From contig NC_061130.1 in assembly GCF_905220365.1 (NCBI RefSeq), forward strand, positions 12,965,501 through 13,029,500: a stretch of DNA of 64,000 nucleotides, given 5' to 3'. Position 1 is the stretch's first letter. Each line of letters starts with the position of its first letter. The translations under genes and the position numbers were made by a program. This stretch comes from Vanessa cardui. Its lineage: Eukaryota > Arthropoda > Insecta > Lepidoptera > Nymphalidae. This document shows positions 54,019-64,000 of the stretch, one piece after another. The notes below the pieces were generated by a model. It searched no databases and had not been told where the DNA came from. It saw nothing but the letters and a program-made list of their open reading frames with translations.

Positions 54019-57000
54019 ATATATGAGTAAATACTATCTAGTATAATTTTAGTAGTTCGGGATGGCCAAAATAATATTATCGTTTTATAATGATGCTCCA
54101 ATCTCTCTACCTTATGTTAGAATGCCACGCTATCGTCCAATTGTTTTCTAATGACAGCTCAATCATATTATTTAAAATTAAAAATTGTGTTACATGCCAA
54201 TATTAAAGGCTATGCCATATAAAATAATATTAATTACAGTTTTACAAATTATTGATCAATTACGAATACAACAATAATTGTTTATAATAAAGTAAATTCA
54301 ATTGCCCCTTCTATATTCAAAATATGCAATAATAATGTGATATAAATTACGATATAGAATCAAATGTCTTAACACCGTATTGAAGGCTTAGGTTAGTCTC
54401 GTAAAACTAGTCTTTATACTTTGAAATATTAGGAAATGAATTCGGAATAGGTGTATAATTATTTATAAAAATATAAAGTACTCAATCCTTGAATATTAAC
54501 AAACAGCTCAAACTATCCACAGTTAGGAGACAGATTTTATAGAGACGATAACAAAGGATTATTTACGACAAAATGACCTGAGACAAATCACAAAATATCT
54601 GTATAGCATATCTTGGCTTCTCCTAGGCTGTAAAGCATGTTTAATTAGCACAAAAGCGGTATCGTTTTTCGAGCGTAATTGTTAATTGAATAACTAATTT
54701 TATTTATCATCATGTGCCATGTCTATTAGTATCAGTTTTTGAAAGACGGATCTATAATTATTGGGTTCTGAAGCACTATGCGATTCAATTGAATAAATGT
54801 TTCATAAGGGGCCATTCATTTATTTCGTAAGACTATTTTCACTAGTTTTTGACCCCATCCACTCCCCCTATTATGAAAGAAAATAAGAATAAGGCGATCC
54901 CCACCTCTAGTTTAATATTTATTATGTAAGAATGTGAAGAATTACAATATAACAATTTTTTTATGTGTTTATTTGTAACATCACAGGATTTTCACTCTTT
55001 TCTTTTCTTTGTTCTTTTTTTTCCTTTGCACACTCTTGTAAGGAAACATAAGACATAGTCGAACCCCCCACTCCGCCTAGTTAGTAGTAGCCTCTTGAGA
55101 TGGCGAATTACTCTTATTCAAAAATAGAAGCCCTAACATCAATTCCCACGCATCCAACTAAAAAAATAACGAACTTTATGTAAACTTCATTCCCTGTGTA
55201 AATTGCGGAATGAGTGTCGTGGGATTAATTTTCAAAAACCCGTAACGATTGTCTTTCAGTCATAAACAGAAGCCTTCACGCAAAATTCTTTAGATCTTTT
55301 GAATGACAGATCTAAACAATTTTGCGTTCGTCCATACAAACTTTATTCATAAATCACCTAATCTTAGCCGTTAGGTTTTTAATATGCAAAGTAGCCTTAA
55401 CAACTGTCAGAATGTCATTTTGATGCCCTATATATTTTACAATTATTATAGTCAATGTCACCAATTAAATTCTGACAACTTAAAATATTCTTCTGTAGTG
55501 AGATTCGAGATATTTTTTTTATGGACTAGCCTTACTAATTATTGTTTTTGACATTTATATTCTAGCTTAATATTACAATCAAGTTAACATGAACTGTCCA
55601 ATAAGTATGATTGTAAACAGAACGTAAAGCATTTAATAGCCACACAAATGTTGCCTGCATTAATTCAACTGTTTGAGTTCAAGATATGAGTCAAGAATAT
55701 ATTGGTATTTGTGTGAGACGCTGCAGGCAACTTATGAATGCCGTCGTCTCTTGAAGTAAGTACTACTTAAACATATAATACAAGAAAATGCAGAGTGTGG
55801 AACGAATTACCACTGAATAGGTATAATGAACAACACAGAAAGTATAAATACGTACGTAATTAGGTACCTATATTTTGTCAATCACGATGAACTGTGGTGA
55901 CACTGTATAGATAGTAGCAATTCAGCATTAATTCATCATCATTCAAAAGTAGTATAAGGAATGTTATTAAAAATATAGAGTCCAATGATCTATCCGATAT
56001 ATTGTACTATATCTCAAATTATTGGTCCAAATTGCAAAAATACTCAAGCGATTCTTCAAATTCTCTTCTCTAATTTTACGTCAAATATTTTGTTATGTAA
56101 CTCATATTCAAGCAAGTATGTTAGGAATTAATCAAAGCAGAAGAGAAATATTGCATTTCCCGCTCTTTATAGAAAACGCCTATTCTAAAATATTATATTA
56201 ATTTCAATAAAGGTTAACAAAAAAAATAAAACTAAAATTTTCGTTTATTTTCCTATTTTATTTTTACACCTTTATACATTTTAAGGAACTTACATACTTA
56301 TAATTCTCCGTATGTTTTTGATTTCGTATAAGTTCAGATATCACATGCCCCTGTTCCTAATATATTTATTAACCTTTGCCTGTTAAAACCAACTCAAAGT
56401 AATCCTACAGTAAATAAAGAAAAATAAACGTAACAACAGAACGTCACTGCGCGAATTCCTACGAAGCGATTTAATAAATCTCTATTTGCGCGCCGAGCAG
56501 AAAGGCTTAAGCCGAGATATTTTTCTTCATTCCTGACGGGTGTGTGCTAACAAACCAAAAACACGAGCTTTTCGCCTCTCAATCTTACGAAATTCACAAT
56601 ATAATATTATTACATCCCCCAGCTGCTGTTTTTAAAATTAATGATATTAGTATTTATATACTTCGTTGTGCATTACACTTAAATAGTTCAGGAAATTGTT
56701 TCAGACGACTACATAAAAACAATATTAATATTTAAATTAAAAAAACATGACGGACCTAACCGAATGGGTAAGTCTAGTTAGCCTATCCATATCAATTTTA
56801 TTTGTAATGTATATCACGAATTACTATAATTCAAAATTATATAACACCGTTTTGATTTTAGTCTAAGTCTCAAATTATTACGTGTTCCGCTGACGCAGAA
56901 CACCGAGCAATCCCTGGGGATCCGATATGAGAAGATACCACTACTAGTTTTGCACGATTTATAACAAACCGTCAGAATATCAAAAAGGTGTGTCCTAATT

Positions 57001-57050
57001 ATTTCCTACTTTTATTATACTTTACTGTAATAAGAAAGTATACCATCAAT
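54019..57050. other. AT-rich non-coding stretch
   Basis: No gene or repeat family recognised. The only structure noted is a near-perfect hairpin at 55,278-55,327. Confidence 0.5.
55278..55327. repeat. 20-bp hairpin with one mismatch and a 10-nt loop
   Basis: Arms 55,278-55,297 and 55,308-55,327 pair at 19 of 20 positions around tttgaatgac. The size and loop are nearer to a small-RNA precursor than the other hairpins, but pairing stops at the arm ends. Confidence 0.6.
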
Positions 57051-57356
57051 CACAACAACAACAACAATCTGTAAATTCCCACTGCTGGGCTAAAGGCCTC
57101 CTCTCCCTTTCAGGAGAAGGTTTGGAACTTATTCCACCACGCTGTTCCAATGCGAGTTGCTGGAATACCTACACATGTGGCAGAATTTCTATTAAAATTT
57201 GTCACAAGCAGGTTTCCTCACAATGTTTTCCTTCACCGCTGAGCACGATGAATTATAAAGACAAATTAAGCACATGATTCAGAGGTGCTTGCCTGGTTTT
57301 GAACCTGCAATCATCGGTTAAGAAGCACGCGCTCTAACCACTGGGCCATCTCGACT
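57051..57356 (-). repeat. tRNA-derived SINE, family B
   Basis: Tail of ACA repeats, then aatctgtaaattcccactgc, the body, box B-like cctggttttgaacc, and box A-like ctctaaccactgggccatct. Confidence 0.85.
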
Positions 57357-57451
57357 CTTTACCATTACCATCAATCGCCACATTCAAATAATTTAAAAAA
57401 ATTGGCTATAATGACTTCGCATTCAATAAGTTTTAAAATCTTTTTCCGCAG

Positions 57452-57680
57452 TTTTTGACGCGACGTCAAGCCCCCAGACAGATGCCTACACCGCCTAATG
57501 GATAATCCGGGCCTGACGTCCGCAGACACGACGCTTCAAACCCTGTGATTGAGACCTCATCGTCATACATCAGCATTATCCTGTTACGTCTCGCCATGGC
57601 CGCCACTGAAGGTTTTGTGCAGTCTGGCACTTGGCCAGGAGTCACGTGCTTTGTATGCGAATCATTTTTTATAGTATAGG
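57452..57680 (+). other. GC-rich island of unknown nature, possible exon or old repeat
   Basis: It begins after a good splice-acceptor-like aatctttttccgcag (ending 57,451). The plus frame reads FLTRRQAPRQMPTPPNG and stops at TAA. The same frame reopens beyond that stop as SGPDVRRHDASNPVIETSSS. The minus strand is open for 108 codons across part of this block and the neighbouring SINE. Its composition is unlike the flanks. I cannot name a family. It could be a terminal exon of an unseen gene or a fragment of a GC-rich transposon. Confidence 0.25.
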
Positions 57681-57707
57681 TTGTTAAAAACAAATAGTGT
57701 AGGTAGG

Positions 57708-58015
57708 TAAGCTTGGGATGGCCCAGTGGTAAAAACACGTGCATCTTAACCGATGACTTCGGGTTCAAACCCAGGCAAGCACCACTATACATATATGTAC
57801 TTAATTGTGTTTATAATTAATCTCGTGCTCGGCGGTGAAGGAAAACATCGTGAGGAAACCTGCATGTGTCTAATTTCATCAAAATTCTGCCACATGTGCC
57901 GCCAACCAACCCGCATTGGAACAGCGTGGTGGAATATGTTCCAAACCTTCTCCTCAAAAGGAGACGAGGCCTTAGCCCAGCAGTGGGAAATTTACAGGCT
58001 GTTACTTTACTTTAG
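57708..58015 (+). repeat. tRNA-derived SINE, family B
   Basis: Box A-like TGGCCCAGTGG at the head (about 57,719), box B-like gggttcaaacccagg, the conserved body, and a TTAC-type tail. It is in opposite orientation to the copy at 57,051. Confidence 0.85.
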
Positions 58016-59128
58016 TGTAGGTATAATAAAGTGAAAAGTATTTAATAAAATTTTTGATCTGATACTTTTCTACGATTTTTGTTCTAAAATGACAAAATTT
58101 CACCTGTATTTTAAAATGATTGTATAGTTTGTCCAAGTCCTACCTGAATCCTATCTTCTTAGGGCTACGACCATGAAATTGTTACTTTATAATATCTGCC
58201 ATGACGATTTAACACGAATTGTATTGCACATTTTTGAGATTTACTTTCAAATAGAGTTAAGCCATTACTTCATTTGCGGCGAAGTGTTCTTTTTTCAAAC
58301 AAATATCAACGATATAAGATGTGATTGTAAAGAAATTTTAATTACGTCATAAAATTTACGAAGAAATTTTAATTATAATTATATTAAATAATTTTATTGA
58401 AAAAAATATCGAATTTTTCACTCACATTTTCAATAACGTTAAAGATATTATTTTTATTAACACATTTTTAGTTACGCCCTATTTACTTAAGTACTAATTC
58501 AAAAATCAAATAATTCAAAAAAATTTATCATTTTATATAATTTATCTATGTAGGCATTTCTAAATGCGCTGGAATGCGAAAACTACTGACGATATTTTCT
58601 ATCATTAATACCGCCTTAAGGGAGATTTTTTTAAAATTTAAACGGGATATCCCTTAAGCCTCCCTCGGTTCGCAACTGTAATGATAATAAGGAAATGAAA
58701 ACATATCCAAATTGATAATCTTCTCTTAAAGTCGGATAATAATTTTATTTATTTTTTCAATATATTCTAATCATCTTTATATATATATTGTTGGAATAAA
58801 CAAGCAACATCAGCGTCAAGTCATACAACTTCCCTATTTAAAAAAAAAGGCGAGAGATTTGTAGTTGACACATTGAGAATTGCAATTATAATTATTACGG
58901 TGTAATGTGATTATTGATGGTTATTTGTGTTGTAGACTAAATGTTTTTCTTTTGTGATAGATTGATTGTTATTATAAATTAAAGATAATCGTTTTAGAGG
59001 TTAATCTACTTCCTAATTCTGATTCTAAAAATATATCTATATTTTGAAGGATAAAAAGATATCTATCCTTTCTTATTTTATTATGATTAAGTGGCAATCG
59101 AGCAGAAGACTCACCTAATTCAAATTAA
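58016..59128. other. AT-rich stretch, nothing recognised
   Basis: No ORF of note, no repeat structure seen. Confidence 0.5.
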
Positions 59129-59290
59129 CTACCACCCATGGACATCTGCAACACTGAGGGGCTTGTAGGTACGTTGCCGGCCTTCAAGAAATGTGTAGGC
59201 TCTTTTCTTGAAGATGTCCAACTCGTATCGGTTCGAAAAATCGCTAGCGAAAGCTGGTTCCATAGAGTGGTTATGTAAGGCAGAAAATGC
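59129..59290 (-). mobile_element. C-terminal fragment of a jockey/CR1-like LINE
   Basis: The minus strand reads MEPAFASDFSNRYELDIFKK, then RAYTFLEGRQRTYKPLSVAD and VHGW before a stop at 59,129-59,131. The Y-L--FKKRAY-FL-GRQR---PLSVADVHG pattern is a conserved C-terminus of lepidopteran LINE proteins. It is 5' truncated. A different family from the RTE copies. Confidence 0.7.
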
Positions 59291-62200
59291 AAGATGCCTA
59301 AGTGGTCGCAGACTCGAAATTTGACCAGCTTATTCAGACGGTTGCAAGATATATAAAAATTTAAATAATTGAACAAAAAAAACCGTATCGACAAAAATAA
59401 TTAAAAAACACATAATAATTAAAAAAAAATAAAAACTATCAACATTACCCATGTTATATACAGTGCAGAAATAGTCCTTTAATGAATCTTGAATGAATGA
59501 ATGAATTTGCTCAACAAATACTTGTTCTCCATTAAGAACGGATGGCTTTTCCACTACTATGATACAGATTATGTAATACAATTTTTCTTGACCGTTTCTT
59601 TAATCAATCTTATGAAACTTTTGTATAATTCATAGACAAGGAGAACCTTACGTTCCATTTTGATTTTTCCACGCATATTTCCTCCCGTTTTTCTTTACCA
59701 CCGAATACTAAAAAAAATATTCTACTGAGTAATAATGCTTAAACCTTGGCATATTGTCGATATCGATAAAATCTCCACATAATTGTAAATCGAATAGGAT
59801 AGGGAAATGAAACAGTTCGTTATGTTCGTTGTTTTAATGAATGCTAACAGATCTAATTATCGATTACATCACACGTACCAACGGATCACACAATATTACT
59901 GTTATTGATCATCACAATCTGATTGTCTTACAAAACTTCAAAATAAAAATTGTTATATTTGATACAAAATGTCAAAATATATTAAATATATGTTTCATAA
60001 AAATGTAACAACTACTAAAGTATCTAAAAGATTATCTTAAAACGATATGTGTTATACATTGTTATTGAATATATAAATCAGAAGTAAATGTTAAAATATT
60101 AATTGTTACATTATTGTTACATTACAAATAGAAGTAATTAAGATTTGGTATTGTTAATTTGTAGAAGGTGGTAAACTGCAAACTAAGATCTCACAGCGCG
60201 ATTATCTTAGTGATGAGCACAGAGGGATAGAAATAATTAAAAATATAGATTTTTTGTCAGTTTTATATACTGAGTAGTCACGACACAAACTCACGATATT
60301 CAGCCAAGTTTACAATATTAACCAGTCTGGTTTATCCCTAGTTATTCCAGAAATACTATGATTAAACAAATTTTTATTCTTTTATTTTTTCTTTATTTTT
60401 TTACTTTCTTTATTTCTTCTTTATTCTATTAACAGATGAAAAATTTTATTAAAGTACAGCAATTCGTTTTATTGCCACCTGTGGAGGCTTTAATGAGGCT
60501 GGCTGTGTGTAAGTTCATTTTTCGCTCAAAGAATCGATATTTTGATTTAACGGGGATATACTTTTAACATTCTTGCACACGGTCATTATCATTTGTACAA
60601 TAGCATTTTATTGTAAATAATTTTTTACTAACTAATATTTGACAAGAAAAGCGTTCTTTTTAATTGGATTCACCAATACAACTGTGAGGCAGTTAAAGGT
60701 TTATAAAAAATAAAAAGATATATTAAATTGTTGTATTAATTTGATTCTAAATATTGATAAAAAAATTCCATATCCAAATAAAACCTATATATAAACTGTT
60801 ATTATGATAATGAAATTGTACACAGATAAAAAACCAAACAACCGATCATAGATTTAGCTGCCAGCGATTTTAAAAGTCTATATCAAAACGCCGAACCGTG
60901 AGTTCTTAGCTATTGATACGTCGCGACTAACAAAATATGTAGTACATATTTTCGTACATATTATGTACAAATAAAAGCAATTCATAAAAAAAGATTTTGT
61001 TTTTACAAAATTTTCGATACACGTGTTGTTATTCAAATACATATTTTATTTATATAAATCTTGTAGACTGTGTTCATTTATTACAATTAAGACATTTTGA
61101 AAAAAAAATGAACTATGTGTCTTTAAACATTAACGGTACATTGTTTAAGAAACGTACAATTAACGCAAAATTATCTCATCGAAAATTTTTAATCAGTTTC
61201 CATTTCATAGTGTAAAATATTTGTTATTGAAGCATGACATATTTTAAGGTATATACACACAGGATTACATACGCTTTGCCTGTAACATTAAAAATCCAAT
61301 CAATTTTTTTGAAACTGCACATATGCAACTCTTACAATACAATAATATGGTACCATCGTATGGTGTGATGATGGCGGTATCAGCCAACGGGTGACCATTG
61401 GATTTGTGCTCATTCGTCGTGTCTATGGGTCGTTTCGTAATATTGTGATTACAAAGATCTGCTGCTGAATGAGGCAGTGCTTGTCAACCAACAGTTAATC
61501 ACTTCCATGTACCCATACCCAAAATTAAATAATAAGTTAATAAAACCGAACATTTGGAAATAGTAACACACTGCCCTTTACTCATACACGCCCTTTTTCT
61601 TTGAACTCATAACCATAATTTAAAATAAACATAAAAATATAAATGTGCTCATAAAAGCGTGTTTTAACCCCAGATTGTGAAACGCTAATCAAAGCCAGAT
61701 TAATTTAACTCAAACGCTCATTAATAAATAATAAAAACTATTTAATCCGACTTTGATCAGAGATTCAGAAATGAGATAAATTTTATTGTTGTGAGTTATC
61801 GACAAATATCGATCTATGATGCACAGATTAAAGCCAAACTAACGACAGATTAAATATGCTTTAATTACATTTTATTATGCATTGACGTGTTTAAAAATAG
61901 AACAAGGCACGATAAAGATGTTAATTGCGATACTTAACATGTGCACAGAGTATTAAGCGTAACTGTAAATTAATTACTATTACTATTTAAAAATTAAATT
62001 ACCTTTGATATTAAAAATAAAACATTGAATTATACAAAATTAAATCAGCCTTTAACCCATAAAGTACAGAGTATTAATACGTCAGAGATTTATAATTATA
62101 TTGGTAACAAGGGGACAGAGGTTTATATCCAGACTAGCAAAGGATGCTATTATTATACACTAGTATCAAGAACGCGTTACTTATTATGAGTTAACCCTTT

Positions 62201-64000
62201 TCGATTATTTCCGTCTTAATAAAATCGGTATTCGAATTATTTTTACTTAATAATGTATCTGTGCTGGGTTTAGTTATATAGGGAAAGATTATGTGCCATT
62301 GGTAGTGCGTGTACCAGAGATCTACAGTGGAAATACACCCGAGGTAATAAAACTACACCACGAAATGAAATATCATTAAAAAAAATCGATTATATAAAAA
62401 TCGAACGATAATGTCGCCATAGTAATAGCTTGCTCCGTCAAACTGTTCTCTGTACACTATCAATTCCAAAGTGACGTTTGCTATACGAATTGGTGCGTTT
62501 TATTACACTTCGGGTTGTCTTGACAAAACCTAGATTGACCGGGACAATTTAACGGATGTTTTTAATAATGCCGGACCAACACAGAGCTTATTACGTGATC
62601 AACATAAATATTCCGACTGGAAAATTTTTATACATCGGATCTTAATTTCTACATTGTTACTTGTTTTTTTTTTAACAAACCTGCATATATTACTGTTATG
62701 CCATAGTAAGTGCGTATGAATCTAATTTTGTAACTGATGTTTTAAGCCAATCAGATCCAACGCATTGGGCAAATATTTGACCAAACGTTTTAGTGCCGGT
62801 AACAATAAAATCCAGTATAAATTATTTCTTTTGAACATATTGTAGATTTGATACAATTAATTATAAACATCAAGAGTCAGGAATACCACAAGATATCTTT
62901 CTCAAAACTATTGTCCCGGACAATCTTAATACTTATCAAGTGGGAATGATATAATAATACTTACAAATAGTACAAAATTAGTCATGATCGAATAGTATAC
63001 CGAGAAATATCAATTGTATCATAGAAATGCTAAGAGATTACAAGTTTACTGACTTACATAATACATTAGTTTTGTCTAATTGATATGGCAACACGTTTCA
63101 TTACACAACTTATTATTAATATGATGATTACAATCTATGCGTTTAAGCGTTTTATTTATTTTTGTATATGGTAACTAACCGGGTCACTCGATGATCACTT
63201 GATTTAATGAGAATTAGATTGCTCACGTGTACTCATACTGTTAATCAATCTAACTACTAAGTTATGTTGTAAATAAATATACCTTCGACAAAAAAAACGT
63301 ATGTAAAATTAAAAAAATACAATAGACAACATTTACTCAGTCAATCTATCAAGTGTTGAACCGTTGAATAATTTATACACAACAAGAAGAGTTAATTTCG
63401 AATTTTCATTACACTTATTAATTATTTATATTTAAAGCATAAAACGTTTTAATATAATAAAACCAGCTACATTAACGCAAGCCACGTATTATATACTATA
63501 TGCATTTACGCGCAAACATACAAACGTAGGCCAAGAGACTCAAAAGGCTAGAGTGCAATCAATAACATAGTATTGCCAATAATAAAATATACAATCAGCC
63601 ATTTCGTCCAATACAAGTCATACCTTTGACATAAATGAAAACACACATTATAAAAAAGTCCTTTCACCTTTTAATCACGATTTTTAAAAATGGAATTATT
63701 CATTAATAATTCTAAACAGTATATTATTTTATATTCCTCATCATATCGTGTTTGAGTGTTATTATTTTTATTAATAATACATTTATTACTTTTACACTCA
63801 TCATATCAGAACCAAATATTATAAGTTTACTAGAATTTTAATAAATTATTGCACGTATTGTCGATTACGAAAACTTTAATCGAGATAATAATAAAACAAG
63901 TGAGTAACTCAATGGCGGAGTATTCAGAACGAACATTATCTAATCTTATTAAATAAAGTAAATCTATTCTACACTCGGGAACATACGAATTACAAAACAC
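59291..64000. other. AT-rich end of the window, nothing recognised
   Basis: Short ORFs only, with no recognisable domain. No SINE blocks of the two families were found here, in contrast to the rest of the window. Confidence 0.5.

Noticed and set aside
951..58015. tRNA genes at the family B SINE heads
   Set aside because: Only box A- and box B-like segments are present; no cloverleaf or acceptor stem can be formed. They are SINE promoters.
1..64000. CRISPR arrays, bacterial operons or defence systems
   Set aside because: No spaced direct repeats of that type. The tandem arrays have no unique spacers, and the window is eukaryotic.

Overview
The window looks like AT-rich nuclear DNA of a lepidopteran insect, most likely a butterfly. 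The evidence is a beaten-path (beat) family immunoglobulin gene, dense tRNA-derived SINEs of the type usual in butterflies (Metulj-like), and LINE, Helitron and Ty3/gypsy elements with insect-type sequences. There are no operons or bacterial signals. Host coding content is small; transposable elements dominate.

Layout. 1-20.7 kb: non-coding DNA with SINE copies, an R1-type LINE remnant (about 3.0-3.9 kb), the 3' end of a second LINE (15.1-15.5 kb) and several short perfect hairpins. 20,680-44,962 (+): the last four exons of a beat-like gene. They encode the end of the secretory leader, two Ig domains and a hydrophobic C-terminus. The first and second exons seen are separated by a 22.9 kb intron. 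That intron holds a hAT-type MITE, an RTE fragment, a Ty3/gypsy element (28.2-33.9 kb, minus), an RTE-type LINE (33.9-37.3 kb, minus) fused to its truncated LTR, and a degenerate Helitron (37.6-40.2 kb). 45-48.7 kb: 3' flank, a cluster of ATCGAT palindromes and a SINE. 48,743-54,018 (minus): an apparently complete Ty3/gypsy element with one gag-pol ORF, LTRs that look identical and a short target duplication. 54-64 kb: mostly unrecognised AT-rich DNA with two SINEs and a LINE end.

Most notable observation. The RTE-type LINE has a canonical -1 frameshift heptamer (A AAA AAC) two sense codons before the ORF1 stop. It leads exactly into the ORF2 frame. ORF2 is open from there through the endonuclease but has no methionine until after the first endonuclease catalytic residues. 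An ORF1-ORF2 fusion made by programmed frameshifting is the simplest reading. Other points are tandem-repeat arrays (25 bp and 66 bp) in the 3' non-coding region of both gypsy elements, a Helitron with its Rep-region segments in the wrong order, an 8-bp TSD hAT MITE, and a series of short perfect hairpins consistent with template-switch mutation.

All calls come from reading the sequence and from knowledge of the families. No searches or alignments were run.
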